Part shown: piece by piece, positions 26,394-35,242 of the stretch
Layout of the letters: every line of letters starts with the position of its first letter
Numbering within the stretch: the stretch's first letter is position 1
Assembly: GCF_001905095.1 (NCBI RefSeq)
Contig: NZ_LWLS01000061.1
Span: 186,001-250,000, forward strand
Reading direction: 5' to 3'
From: Micromonospora sp. CB01531
GTDB taxonomy: Bacteria > Actinomycetota > Actinomycetes > Mycobacteriales > Micromonosporaceae
DNA: 64,000 bases
Made by a program: the position numbers and the translations under genes
The notes under the pieces: model-generated
Databases searched by the model: none
Seen by the model: only the letters and a program-made list of their open reading frames with translations
Told to the model about the DNA's origin: nothing

Positions 26394-27829
26394 CCGAGCT
26401 GGACATCGCCGGGCACGTGGTGGAGCTGGTCCGCCGGCTCGCCGGGCCGGACGCGCAGGCCGAGGTCACGGTGACCCGCGCCGACCTGGCGTTGACCCGG
26501 TTCGCGAACTCGTTCATCCACCAGAACGTCGCCGAGTCGGGCACGGCGGTGCGGCTGCGGCTGCACGTCGACGGGCGGACGGCCGCCGGCAGCGGCAGCC
26601 TGGTCGACACCGACGGGCTGACCGCCCTCGTCGAGCGGACCCTGGCGGCCGCCCGGCTCTGCCCACCCGACCCGGCCTGGCCCGGGCTGGCCCCGCCGTC
26701 GCCGGTGCCGGCGGGCGCGGTCTTCGACGAGGCCACCGCGTTCGCGGAGCCCGATGAGCGAGCCGCCCGGGTACGCGCCTTCGTGGACGCGGTCGGCGGG
26801 CTGGAGGCGGCCGGCTACTGCCGGACGGCGTACCGGTCGGGGGCGTTCGCCAACTCGGCCGGCCATTCCGCGTCGGGTCGGATGGCGGAGGCGGCGATGG
26901 ACGGCATCGCCCGTACCGGCGGCGCGGACGGGGTGGCCCGACGCTGCGCCGACCGGCTCACCGAGCTCGACGGCGCCGCGCTCGGCGGCCGGGCGGCGGC
27001 GAAGGCGCGGGCCGCGGCGGATCCGGTCGAGCTGCCCGCGGGGCGCTACGAGGTCGTGCTCGAACCGGCCGCCGTCGCCGACCTGCTGCAGAATCTCTCC
27101 TGGTTCGGCTTCAACGGCAAGCGGTACGCCGAGCGGCAGTCCTTCGCCGAACTGGGCGTTGCCCAGTTCGACCCGGCCGTGACCCTGGTGGACGATCCGC
27201 TGCACGGCTCGGCCCTGCCGTATGACCTGGAGGGCACCCCGCGACACGCACTGACCCTGGTCGACGCCGGCACCACCAGGGCGGTGACCCACGAGCGCCG
27301 CAGCGGCGCCGAGGCGGGGGTGGCGTCCACCGGGCACGGGATTCCTGGCGCCGCCACCTTCGGCCCGATCCCGACCAACCTCCGCCTGCTTCCCGCCGCC
27401 GCCCGCACGGCCGGTGGTGACAGCCCGGCCCCGGTCGGCGGACCGGCCGAGGGGATTGGGGCGGGCGGCCCGACCGGCGGCACCCCGGCGGGGGCGGTGG
27501 CCGATGCGGACACCGCGGCGCTGGTCGCCGGGGTGGAGCGCGGGCTCCTGGTCAGCGACTTCTGGTACACCCGGGTGCTGGACCCGAAACGCCTGGTCAT
27601 CACCGGGTTGACCCGGAACGGGATGTGGCTGGTCGAGGACGGGGTGCCGACCCGGGCGGTCCGCGACTTCCGCTTCACCGAGTCGTACCCCCGGGCCATG
27701 GGGCCGGGCCGGGTGCTCGGCCTGGGCCGGCTGCCGCTCCGCCAGCCGGACCGGACGGACGGCGTCTGGTGGGAGGCGCCACCGCTACGGCTGGCGTCGT
27801 GGAACTTCACCGGCGGCGCGTCCGGGTGA
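26390..27829 (+). CDS. tldE: TldE/PmbA partner protein
   Basis: A 479-residue TldE/PmbA homologue, the non-catalytic partner of TldD: it lacks the HExxxH motif at the equivalent place. Conserved parts include VLEPAAVADLLQNLSWFGFNGK and SDFWYTRVLDPKRLVITGLTRNGMWLVEDG. A Gly/Pro/Ala-rich stretch of ~45 residues around 335-380 is an insertion or linker typical of GC-rich actinobacteria. Start ATG overlaps the tldD stop. Confidence 0.92.
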   Translation: MTELDIAGHVVELVRRLAGPDAQAEVTVTRADLALTRFANSFIHQNVAESGTAVRLRLHVDGRTAAGSGSLVDTDGLTALVERTLAAARLCPPDPAWPGLAPPSPVPAGAVFDEATAFAEPDERAARVRAFVDAVGGLEAAGYCRTAYRSGAFANSAGHSASGRMAEAAMDGIARTGGADGVARRCADRLTELDGAALGGRAAAKARAAADPVELPAGRYEVVLEPAAVADLLQNLSWFGFNGKRYAERQSFAELGVAQFDPAVTLVDDPLHGSALPYDLEGTPRHALTLVDAGTTRAVTHERRSGAEAGVASTGHGIPGAATFGPIPTNLRLLPAAARTAGGDSPAPVGGPAEGIGAGGPTGGTPAGAVADADTAALVAGVERGLLVSDFWYTRVLDPKRLVITGLTRNGMWLVEDGVPTRAVRDFRFTESYPRAMGPGRVLGLGRLPLRQPDRTDGVWWEAPPLRLASWNFTGGASG

Positions 27830-28258
27830 CCCGGGCCAGGCACCCGGACGCGACCCTGCCTCCTGCGGCGGACAGCCGCGCTACCCGCTACGAACTTGAT
27901 GACGTGGACGACTCACCGTCTCCCTGATTCATTCTCGTCATCAAGTTCGTAGCGTCCGGAGAGACTTGCCGGGGCCGGTGACGGTGTACCGGAGTCAGCC
28001 GCTGGCCCGTTCCGCGACAGCCGCTCGGATATTGATCATGGCTCGGGTCTTTCCAACGTGCGGGACACACGGGACACTGCGTTGCGCGGCCGGGCCGCGA
28101 AGATCGGCGTAACGTGTGTCATTTAGCTGCGCCGGTTCGCCGGCGCGGTCGTTGGTGTGCGCAAGACGTGGCAGTGGACGTGGTCTCGCCCGGTCCGCTG
28201 GCCGGTACGGAAGGTGATCCGCCGCCCCCGCGAGGGCGCCGTCAGGGAGACGACTCGA
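27830..28258. other. 429-bp non-coding gap between tldE and sdhC
   Basis: No convincing gene on either strand. It contains a perfect 18-bp inverted repeat (27887-27953), then ~300 bp that must hold the sdh promoter. GTG 28157 would extend the sdhC frame, but the extension (VRKTWQWTWSRPVRWPVRK) is not typical of the family. Confidence 0.6.
27887..27953. repeat. Perfect 18-bp inverted repeat, 31-nt spacer
   Basis: Left arm GCTACGAACTTGATGACG (27887-27904), right arm its exact complement (27936-27953). It lies 57 bp after tldE. The AT content of the arms is far above the surroundings. It may end tldE transcription, but the 31-nt spacer is long for a simple terminator, and it resembles the other palindromes of this window in style. 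Confidence 0.8.
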
Positions 28259-29065
28259 ATGACATCAACGGCAACGAGGCCGCGGGGGGCGCGGGCACGC
28301 GCCGCGATCGCGGCGAAGACGTTGCGAACCGACCGCTGGTGGCTTGCGCCACTGATCACCGTCGTCGGGCTCAGCGCCTGGGTCATCTACGCGACGGTCC
28401 GGGTCTTCATGCACAAGTGGTACTGGGTCGACGAGTTCCACTACCTGACGCCGTTCTACTCCCCCTGCGTGACCGACCGGTGCGTCGAGGGCTCCGCCCA
28501 CGTCGGCACCTTCCTGCCCGGCTGGTGGATCATCCCGGACGCGGCGCTGACCCTGCCGTTCCTGCTGCTGTTCCGGCTGACCTGCTACTACTACCGCAAG
28601 GCCTACTACCGGTCGTTCTGGTTCACGCCGCCGGCCTGTGCGGTCCCGGACGGGCACCAGGCGTACGGCGGGGAGACCCGGTTCCCACTGCTCGGGCAGA
28701 ACCTGCACCGTTACTTCTTCTACGCCGCCGCGATCATCTCGATCATCAACACCTACGACGCGATCTACGCTTTCCACTCCCCCAAGGGCTTCGGCTTCGG
28801 GCTCGGCAACCTGGTCCTGCTGGCCAACGTGGTGATGCTCTGGGCGTACACGATCTCCTGCCACTCCTGCCGGCACATCATCGGCGGGCGGCTCAAGCAC
28901 TTCTCCAAGCACCCCTTGCGGTACAAGGGCTGGACGTTCGTCTCGTGGCTCAACGTCCGGCACATGCAGCTCGCCTGGATCACCCTCGGCACGCTGGCGC
29001 TCACCGACTTCTACGTCATGGCGGTGGCGGCCGGCTGGTTCAACGACCTGCGGTTCATCAACTAG
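28259..29065 (+). CDS. sdhC: Succinate dehydrogenase membrane anchor (Sdh1-type)
   Basis: A 268-residue membrane protein with about five to six helices and conserved His residues (HLHRYFFYAA-like QNLHRYFFYAA, SCHSCRHIIGG, NVRHMQLAW) that can bind heme or quinone. It corresponds to the single large anchor of actinobacterial Sdh1 (Rv0249c type), which links succinate oxidation to menaquinone. Cys pair CVTDRC lies in an outer loop. ATG 28259 follows GGGAGA. It is followed at 10 bp by sdhA and then sdhB. Confidence 0.88.
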   Translation: MTSTATRPRGARARAAIAAKTLRTDRWWLAPLITVVGLSAWVIYATVRVFMHKWYWVDEFHYLTPFYSPCVTDRCVEGSAHVGTFLPGWWIIPDAALTLPFLLLFRLTCYYYRKAYYRSFWFTPPACAVPDGHQAYGGETRFPLLGQNLHRYFFYAAAIISIINTYDAIYAFHSPKGFGFGLGNLVLLANVVMLWAYTISCHSCRHIIGGRLKHFSKHPLRYKGWTFVSWLNVRHMQLAWITLGTLALTDFYVMAVAAGWFNDLRFIN

Positions 29066-29075
29066 AGGCCCGGAC

Positions 29076-30989
29076 ATGACTGAGACGCGAATCGAACGAC
29101 ACCACTACGACGTCGTCGTGATCGGAGCCGGCGGCGCCGGCCTGCGCGCGGCGATCGAGGCCCGGCTGACCGGCAAGAAGACCGCGATCATCTCGAAGTC
29201 GCTCTTCGGCAAGGCGCACACCGTGATGGCCGAGGGCGGCGCCGCCGCCGCGATGGGGAACGTGAACCCGCGCGACAACTGGCAGGTGCACTTCCGCGAC
29301 ACCATGCGCGGCGGCAAGTTCCTCAACAACTTCCGGATGGCCGAGCTGCACGCGAAGGAGTCGCCGCAGCGGATCTGGGAGCTGGAGACGTACGGTGCGC
29401 TCTTCGACCGGACGAAGGACGGGAAGATCTCCCAGCGCAACTTCGGCGGTCATGAGTACCCGCGGCTGGCGCACGTCGGCGACCGGACCGGCCTGGAGCT
29501 GATCCGGACCCTCCAGCAGAAGATCGTCTCCCTCCAGCAGGAGGACAAGCGGGAGTTCGGCGACTACGAGGCCCGGATCAAGGTCTTCGCCGAGACCACG
29601 ATCACCGAGCTGCTGCTCGACGGCGACCGGGTCGCGGGCGCGTTCGGCTACTACCGGGAGTCCGGCGAGTTCATCCTCTTCGAGGCGCCGGCCGTGGTGC
29701 TGGCCACCGGCGGCGTGGGCCGCTCCTACAAGGTCACCTCGAACTCCTGGGAGTACACCGGGGACGGTCACGCGCTGGCGCTGCGCGCCGGGGCGACGCT
29801 GATCAACATGGAGTTCCTCCAGTTCCACCCGACCGGCATGGTCTGGCCGCCCTCGGTGAAGGGCATCCTGGTCACCGAGTCGGTCCGCGGTGACGGCGGG
29901 GTGCTGAAGAACTCCGAGGGCAAGCGGTTCATGTTCGACTACGTGCCGGACGTGTTCCGCAAGCAGTACGCCGACAACGAGGCGGAGGCGGACCGCTGGT
30001 ACAAAGACCCCGACAACAACCGGCGTCCGCCCGAGCTGCTTCCCCGCGACGAGGTGGCCCGCGCCATCAACAGCGAGGTCAAAGCCGGTCGGGGCACCCC
30101 GGCCGGCGGGGTCTACCTGGACATCGCCTCCCGGCTGCCGGCCGAGGAGATCCGCCGCCGCCTGCCGTCGATGTACCACCAGTTCAAGGAACTGGCCGAC
30201 GTCGACATCACCAAGGAGCCGATGGAGGTCGGCCCGACCTGCCACTACGTGATGGGCGGCGTCGAGGTGGACCCGGACTCCGGCGCGGCGGCGGGCAGCG
30301 TACGCGGGCTCTTCGCCGCCGGTGAGGTGTCCGGCGGCATGCACGGCTCCAACCGGCTCGGCGGCAACTCCCTCTCGGACCTGCTGGTCTTCGGCAAGCG
30401 GGCGGGCGGCCACGCCGCCTCGTACACCGATCAGCTGGCCGCGCGCCCGAAGGTCGCGGTCGCCGCGGTGGAGGCCGCGGTGGAGACGGCGCTGGCGCCG
30501 CTGCAGCGGGACACCGGGGAGAGCCCGTACCTCCTGCAGCAGGACCTCCAGGCGGTGATGGGGGAACTGGTCGGGATCATCCGGCGGGAGGGTGAGCTGG
30601 TCGACGCCCTGGGCAAGCTGGCGGAGCTACGCGAGCGGGTGGCCAAGGTGAGCGCGGCCGGCGGCCGGCGCTACAACCCGGGCTGGCACCTGGCCCTGGA
30701 CCTGCGCAACATGCTGGTGGTCTCGGAATGCACGGCGAAGGCCGCCCTGGAGCGGGCGGAGTCGCGCGGCGGGCACACCCGGGAGGACTTCCCGGCGATG
30801 GACCCGGCGTGGCGGCGGGTGAACCTGGTCTGCTCGCTGAACGGCGACGCGGTCCGGTTGGAGCGCAAGCCACTGCCGAAGATGCGCCCGGAGCTGATCA
30901 CCTTGTTCGACCGGGCGGAGCTGGCCAAGTACCTGACCGACGAGGAACTCGCCGAGTTCGACGCCCTCACCGAGGAGGCGGGCAAGTAA
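29076..30989 (+). CDS. sdhA: Succinate dehydrogenase/fumarate reductase flavoprotein subunit
   Basis: A 637-residue flavoprotein. FAD-binding GAGGAGLRAA is at residues ~15-24; the His in GKAHTVMAEGG is the expected covalent FAD site; FHPTGM and HGSNRLGGNSLSDLLVFG are substrate and flavin contacts. It oxidises succinate to fumarate at the cytoplasmic face, passing electrons to SdhB. Its TAA shares a base with the sdhB ATG (TAATG), so translation is coupled. Confidence 0.96.
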   Translation: MTETRIERHHYDVVVIGAGGAGLRAAIEARLTGKKTAIISKSLFGKAHTVMAEGGAAAAMGNVNPRDNWQVHFRDTMRGGKFLNNFRMAELHAKESPQRIWELETYGALFDRTKDGKISQRNFGGHEYPRLAHVGDRTGLELIRTLQQKIVSLQQEDKREFGDYEARIKVFAETTITELLLDGDRVAGAFGYYRESGEFILFEAPAVVLATGGVGRSYKVTSNSWEYTGDGHALALRAGATLINMEFLQFHPTGMVWPPSVKGILVTESVRGDGGVLKNSEGKRFMFDYVPDVFRKQYADNEAEADRWYKDPDNNRRPPELLPRDEVARAINSEVKAGRGTPAGGVYLDIASRLPAEEIRRRLPSMYHQFKELADVDITKEPMEVGPTCHYVMGGVEVDPDSGAAAGSVRGLFAAGEVSGGMHGSNRLGGNSLSDLLVFGKRAGGHAASYTDQLAARPKVAVAAVEAAVETALAPLQRDTGESPYLLQQDLQAVMGELVGIIRREGELVDALGKLAELRERVAKVSAAGGRRYNPGWHLALDLRNMLVVSECTAKAALERAESRGGHTREDFPAMDPAWRRVNLVCSLNGDAVRLERKPLPKMRPELITLFDRAELAKYLTDEELAEFDALTEEAGK

Positions 30990-32053
30990 TGGGGACCAAG
31001 CGACAGTTCCGCATCTGGCGGGGCGACGAGAGCGGCGGCGACCTCCAGGACTACACCGTCGAGGTCAACGAGGGCGAGGTCGTCCTCGACGTGATCCACC
31101 GGCTGCAGGCCACCGACGCGCCGGACCTGGCGTGCCGGTGGAACTGCAAGGCCGGCAAGTGCGGCTCCTGCTCGATGGAGATCAACGGCAAGCCGCGGCT
31201 GAGCTGCATGACCCGGATGTCGACGTTCGAGGACAACGAGACCGTCACGGTCACGCCGCTGCGGACGTTCCCGATCATCCGGGATCTGGTCACCGACGTC
31301 TCGTTCAACTACGAGAAGGCCCGGGAGACCCCGGCGTTCGCCCCGCCGGCCGACCTGGCCCCCGGCGAGTACCGGATGCAGCAGGTCGACGTCGAGCGCT
31401 CGCAGGAGTTCCGTAAGTGCATCGAGTGCTACCTGTGCCAGAACGTCTGCCACGTCATCCGTGACCACGAGGAGAACAAGCAGGCGTTCTCCGGTCCCCG
31501 GTTCTTCATCCGGGCTGCCGAGCTGGACATGCACCCGCTCGACGCGAAGACCGACCGCAAGGAGTACGCGCAGTCCGAGATGGGACTCGGCTTCTGCAAC
31601 ATCACCAAGTGCTGCACCGAGGTCTGCCCGGAGCACATCAAGATCACGGACAACGGGATCATCCCCATGAAGGAGCGGGTCGTAGACCGCAGGTACGATC
31701 CCCTTGTGTGGCTTGGTAGCAAGATCTTCCGGAGGGGTCAGGTGCCTCAGACCAGCGTGACCAGCGAGCATCACAGCGGCGGCGCGGGCTCCGCGCAGAG
31801 CGGGGTGCACTCGCACGCCGGCGGCTCGCACGACGCGCGATCCGAGGCGCAGGCGCAGAAGGGCGTCAACTGGCACCGCCAGGTGCCGCACCCGACCACG
31901 CCCCCGCTCGACGCCAACGGCAAGCTGCCGCTCACCGAGCTGACCTTCGACAAGGCCGCCGCGCCGTCGCCGTTCGGTGACGACGTCACCTTCCCGCTGC
32001 CGCCGGAGCACCTCAACTTCGCGCACCCGCAGCAGGACCAGCCGAAGCACTGA
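30989..32053 (+). CDS. sdhB: Succinate dehydrogenase iron-sulfur subunit with long C-terminal tail
   Basis: A 354-residue SdhB. The 2Fe-2S motif CRWNCKAGKCGSC...C (residues ~47-73) and the 4Fe-4S/3Fe-4S motifs CIECYLCQNVCH and CNITKCCTEVCPEHI are complete, ending the normal subunit near residue 245 (KIFRRG). A further ~105 residues follow: a His/Ser/Gly-rich stretch (SEHHSGGAGSAQSGVHSHAG) and a Pro-rich end. Typical Sdh1 iron-sulfur subunits stop near 250. Codon use in the tail is normal, so it is probably translated, but its role is unknown. Last gene of sdhCAB; a terminator hairpin follows. Confidence 0.94.
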   Translation: MGTKRQFRIWRGDESGGDLQDYTVEVNEGEVVLDVIHRLQATDAPDLACRWNCKAGKCGSCSMEINGKPRLSCMTRMSTFEDNETVTVTPLRTFPIIRDLVTDVSFNYEKARETPAFAPPADLAPGEYRMQQVDVERSQEFRKCIECYLCQNVCHVIRDHEENKQAFSGPRFFIRAAELDMHPLDAKTDRKEYAQSEMGLGFCNITKCCTEVCPEHIKITDNGIIPMKERVVDRRYDPLVWLGSKIFRRGQVPQTSVTSEHHSGGAGSAQSGVHSHAGGSHDARSEAQAQKGVNWHRQVPHPTTPPLDANGKLPLTELTFDKAAAPSPFGDDVTFPLPPEHLNFAHPQQDQPKH

Positions 32054-32069
32054 GCAGCACGACAACGAA

Positions 32070-32104
32070 GACGGGGGCCGCGGCACACGCCGCCGGCCCC
32101 CGTC
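32070..32104. terminator. Terminator after sdhB
   Basis: An 11-bp perfect stem GACGGGGGCCG, loop of 13 nt, 17 bp after the sdhB stop, followed by a short T-containing stretch (CCGTTTCCG). It sits between the convergent sdhB and Nudix genes. Confidence 0.75.
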
Positions 32105-32135
32105 CCGTTTCCGCCCCCGCGTCCCCTTCCCCCGC

Positions 32136-32573
32136 TCAGGGGTTGGTGAGCAGGGGGCGCAGGGCGGCGACGATCGGCGCGTCGGCGGGAAGCCAGGCGA
32201 CGGTGTCGAGCTCGGCTGCCGAGAGCCAGCGCAGCTCGGAGTGCTCCAGAGCCTTCGGCTGGTCGTCATGGAGGAGGCGGGCCATGTACACCCGGAGGAC
32301 GGAACGGCCGTGGGCCATCCGGACGTCCCGGCCGACCCGCGCGCCGATCTCCACGCGTACGCCGAGTTCCTCGGCGCACTCGCGGACCAGCGCGGTCGTC
32401 TCGTCCTCCCCCGGTTCGACCTTGCCGCCGGGGAACTCCCAGCGGCCGGCCACCTCCGGAGGTGCGGACCGTTCGCAGGCCAGGACCCTGCCGTCCGCGA
32501 TGATGGCCGCCCCGACGACCACCTTCGGCTCCCGCCCGCCCTGCCCGTTGCCGCTAACCCGTTCGGTCCGCAC
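32136..32573 (-). CDS. Nudix hydrolase, MutT/CTP-diphosphatase type
   Basis: A 145-residue Nudix enzyme. The Nudix box is complete: GGKVEPGEDETTALVRECAEELG (GX5EX7REUXEEXGU), and WEFPGGK matches the MutT/MutT2 group that cleans 8-oxo-dGTP or hydrolyses dCTP/CTP. GTG 32573 gives a short variable start; initiation a few codons later (near KVVVGAAIIADG) is possible. Single-gene unit convergent with sdhB. Confidence 0.88.
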   Translation of the reverse strand: MRTERVSGNGQGGREPKVVVGAAIIADGRVLACERSAPPEVAGRWEFPGGKVEPGEDETTALVRECAEELGVRVEIGARVGRDVRMAHGRSVLRVYMARLLHDDQPKALEHSELRWLSAAELDTVAWLPADAPIVAALRPLLTNP

Positions 32574-32758
32574 GGGCGTCCAGGGTGCCAGATCAATCGG
32601 CGGTTTGGGTAGCTGGGCATCGCCGTCAGGTCAGCAGAACACGGAAGTGTGGGCGTGGACACACGATCTGCACGACGACAGACTAGAGGGCGTCGACTGG
32701 GACACGGGACGGCGACGATTTGGCCACAAGCCGACAACGACGCCTGGGAGGTGCGGTG

Positions 32759-33067
32759 ATGCGCGTGCTGTTCAACGGCCGGGCGAAGCACGACTACCTC
32801 AGCGACGCGCTCGCCCTGCTGTCCGGGTGGACCCGGGAGGGTGAGGAGATCCGCCGGACGCTCGTCCTGGACGACACTCAGCACGCCGCGTTGACCGAGC
32901 GGGTCAAGGTGGTCGCGGACGCGCTGCGCCTGCGGCCCGAGATCAGCCGCCGCGCCGACCGTACGCAGATCCGGGTGGGCCACGGCGACGGCGAGCCGCT
33001 GACGGAGGGTGAGGTGCTGCTGGCGGCCCGCATCGAGGACGCCGTACGTGCGGTCACCGCACCCTGA
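32759..33067 (+). CDS. Pterin-4a-carbinolamine dehydratase-like protein lacking catalytic His
   Basis: A 102-residue protein that follows the pterin carbinolamine dehydratase layout: LSGWTREGEEIRRTLVL for the first strand, a helix AALTERVKVVADALRLRPEI, then RTQIRVGHGDGEPLTEGEVLLAARIEDAV matching the final strand and helix. In active enzymes the helix is followed by HHPD; here it reads LRPE, so both key histidines are missing. Fold assignment is by pattern only. ATG 32759 follows GGGAGG at 7 nt. It may be a structural or regulatory derivative. Neighbours give no pathway hint. Confidence 0.6.
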   Translation: MRVLFNGRAKHDYLSDALALLSGWTREGEEIRRTLVLDDTQHAALTERVKVVADALRLRPEISRRADRTQIRVGHGDGEPLTEGEVLLAARIEDAVRAVTAP

Positions 33068-33100
33068 GCCGGCTGGCACGCGCCACCTACCGTCGGGGAC

Positions 33101-33463
33101 ATGACCACCCCGACGTATGACCGCAAGGAACAGTTCCAGCAGATCCAGAGCGGGCTCTTGGCCGGCGAGCAGATCATCGCCGTGTACGACGCGGTCGGCG
33201 CCGGCACCGGATTCATCGGCCTCACCGACCGCCGCGTGATCATCCAGGACCGGTCCTTCATCGGCAAGCGGTACGCCATCACCAGCATCCCGTACTCGAA
33301 GATCACCAGCGTCAGCGTGGTGAGCAACAAGTCATGGGGCGGCTCCTTCTTCTCCACCGGGGCGATCGCCATCCACGTCGGCGCGCAGACCTACGAGGTC
33401 GAGTTCCGGGGCGCACAGAAGAGCCACCACGTGCACAACGTGATCCTCCACCACATCTCCTGA
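33101..33463 (+). CDS. PH-domain-like small protein
   Basis: A 120-residue protein with a bacterial PH-like fold pattern: a helix (YDRKEQFQQIQSGLLAGEQI), then strands AVYDAVGAGTGFIGLTDRRV, VIIQDR, YAITSIPYSKITSVSVVSN, and AIAIHVGAQTYEVEFRG, ending in a short helix with His residues (SHHVHNVILHHIS). GLTDRRVII and IPYSKI are the typical bPH signature. No membrane segment. TACCGT (33088-33093) is 7 nt before the ATG, a leaderless arrangement. Function unknown. Confidence 0.8.
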   Translation: MTTPTYDRKEQFQQIQSGLLAGEQIIAVYDAVGAGTGFIGLTDRRVIIQDRSFIGKRYAITSIPYSKITSVSVVSNKSWGGSFFSTGAIAIHVGAQTYEVEFRGAQKSHHVHNVILHHIS

Positions 33464-33481
33464 CCCCTATCCTGATCAACC

Positions 33482-33859
33482 ATGGCGGACCTGCACGCGC
33501 ACCGGCCAGCCGACGTCGACCGGTTCCTGGCCGAACTTAACCACCCGTTCAAGGCCGAGGTGGTCGCACTGCGGGCGATCATCACCGGGGTCGACGTGCG
33601 GATCACCGAGCAGATCAAGTGGAAGGCGCCGTCGTTCAGCCGGGGCGCCTACATCGCCACCTTCAACCTCCGCGACCGCAAGCGGGTGCACCTGGTCTTC
33701 CACAACCCGCACCTGGCCACCATCGACAGCCCACTGCTCGAGGGCGCGTGGCCGGACCGCCGGATGGCGTACTTCGCCGACCTCACGGACGTCGAGGCCA
33801 AGCGGGCCGAACTGGAACGGGTGGTCGCGGAGATCATCCGGCGTAGCGAGGCGGCGTGA
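33482..33859 (+). CDS. DUF1801 (YdhG-like) domain protein
   Basis: A 125-residue DUF1801 protein: LRAIITGVDVRITEQIKWKAPSF is the family core (the IKWxxPxF motif), followed by FHNPHLATIDSPLLEG. The family has a compact alpha/beta fold of unknown activity. TATCCT lies 8 nt before the ATG. The gap of 18 bp to the PH gene would allow co-transcription. Confidence 0.85.
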   Translation: MADLHAHRPADVDRFLAELNHPFKAEVVALRAIITGVDVRITEQIKWKAPSFSRGAYIATFNLRDRKRVHLVFHNPHLATIDSPLLEGAWPDRRMAYFADLTDVEAKRAELERVVAEIIRRSEAA

Positions 33860-33986
33860 CGCCGGCGAGCCGGTCGGCGCGAGCGACGACGGGGAGCTGA
33901 TCGTGGTCGCTCGGGCGGCCTGATCCCAGGCACTGTCCGGACATGCTCCCCGACACGCGCGCTGCCCCCTGCGGACTCCGACGGTG

Positions 33987-34442
33987 TCAGCGGCGGTAGG
34001 TCAGCTCGAAGTCGAGCGTCCAGTCGACACCATCGGCCGACTTCTCCCACCGCGCGTCGATGGTGTCGCCGTCGGCGCTCAACGTCCCGGTAAACCGCTG
34101 GTGGAAGCCAGCCGCGTCGCGCCACATCCGCCAGACGCCGTCGGCGAACGTCATCCGGTAGACCCGGTGCACGCCGCGCACATCGGCGTACAGCACGGAA
34201 AACTGCTCGTCGGCGTCGTCGAGGCCGACGAGTTGGGTGGTGGGGAACGGTGCGTTGTCCCGCCACGCCTGCGGCGCCGTGTCCGGCACCGGCTCGGCGT
34301 CGGTGAACATCCGCAGGTACTGGCCGCCCTCCACCCAGGTGACGTCCGTCCACCCGGTGCCGAGTCCCTCGACCTTCGGCCGCACCGTCCACCGTCCGAC
34401 CAGCACGTCCAGCCGTGCGAGCGCGGGATGGCGTTGCCTCAT
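33987..34442 (-). CDS. Lipocalin-like protein of the DUF1579 kind
   Basis: A 151-residue soluble protein that opens HPALARLDVLVGRWTVRPKVEG, the typical first strand of small beta-barrel DUF1579-like proteins, and continues as alternating strands (VEGGQYLRMFTDAE, QFSVLYADVRGVHRVYRMTF, GVWRMWRDAAGFHQRFTGT). No catalytic motif. ATG 34442 lacks an obvious Shine-Dalgarno apart from GGAGGAGG further upstream (about 12 nt). Ligand unknown. The 127-bp region before it toward DUF1801 is non-coding. Confidence 0.72.
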   Translation of the reverse strand: MRQRHPALARLDVLVGRWTVRPKVEGLGTGWTDVTWVEGGQYLRMFTDAEPVPDTAPQAWRDNAPFPTTQLVGLDDADEQFSVLYADVRGVHRVYRMTFADGVWRMWRDAAGFHQRFTGTLSADGDTIDARWEKSADGVDWTLDFELTYRR

Positions 34443-34537
34443 CTCGGACCTCCTCCTGCCAACGTCGGACTCACGCTAAGGCCCGGGCCCGACATCGGGG
34501 TGCCCGGCACAGGAACCTGCCTGGGATACTCGTCCGC

Positions 34538-35236
34538 ATGCGGGGGCGGTTCGGGGTCGTCAAACGGTGGTGGAACGTCCGCCGGGTCCGTTGGGCGCTG
34601 CTCGTGGTCGCGGTCGGCGCGGTGCTGGCTACCGGCGGCAGCGTGGCCAGCGTGGCGTGGCTCCGCGGTGGCGCAGAGGGGCACATCTTCACCGAGGCCG
34701 ACGTGCCGGAGGCGCCGGTCGCTCTGGTCCTGGGCACCAAGGTGGAGGCGGACGGCAACCCGTCGGCCTTCCTCACCGCCCGGCTGGAGCTCGCCCAGCG
34801 GCTGTTCACCGCCGGCAAGGTCCGGGCGATCCTGGTGTCCGGCGACAACATGAACGCCGACTACAACGAGCCCGAGGCGATGCGGCGCTGGCTGGTCGAC
34901 CGGGGCGTGCCGACGGGCAAGGTGGTGCCGGACTACGCCGGCTTCGACACGTACGACTCGTGCGCGCGGGCCAAGCGGATCTTCGGGGTGGACCGGATGA
35001 CCGTGGTGACGCAGTCCTTCCACCTGCCCCGCGCCGTGGCGCTGTGCCGGCACTTCGGCATCGAGGCCAACGGGGTGGGCGACGACACCGTCCGGCAGTA
35101 CTCCAAGTGGCGGATCGGATCGGTTCGCGAGTACGGCGCCTCGGTGAAGGCGGCGGTGGACGTGCTCTCCGGCCGCGACCCCGTCCACCTCGGCCGCCGC
35201 GAGACCGGCGTCGACGACGCTCTCCGCGCCGGCTGA
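34538..35236 (+). CDS. SanA/YdcF-family (DUF218) membrane protein
   Basis: A 232-residue protein with one N-terminal membrane helix (residues ~20-45) and an outside DUF218 domain: APVALVLGTKVEADGNPS, AILVSGDN, DYAGFDTYDSCARAKRIFGV, and TVVTQSFHLPRAVALCRHFG, which match SanA (vancomycin high-temperature exclusion) rather than plain YdcF. SanA-type proteins act on envelope barrier function by an unknown reaction. GATACT (34525-34530) sits 7 nt before the ATG; no Shine-Dalgarno. Confidence 0.86.
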   Translation: MRGRFGVVKRWWNVRRVRWALLVVAVGAVLATGGSVASVAWLRGGAEGHIFTEADVPEAPVALVLGTKVEADGNPSAFLTARLELAQRLFTAGKVRAILVSGDNMNADYNEPEAMRRWLVDRGVPTGKVVPDYAGFDTYDSCARAKRIFGVDRMTVVTQSFHLPRAVALCRHFGIEANGVGDDTVRQYSKWRIGSVREYGASVKAAVDVLSGRDPVHLGRRETGVDDALRAG

Positions 35237-35242
35237 CGGCGC

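Noticed and set aside
28157..28258. GTG start extending sdhC by 34 codons
   Set aside because: Extension is basic and unlike the family; ATG 28259 has a better ribosome-binding site.
30671..33079. 802-codon minus frame across sdhB and the Nudix region
   Set aside because: Crosses several well-supported genes and a terminator, no recognisable domain except the Nudix frame itself, which is separate.
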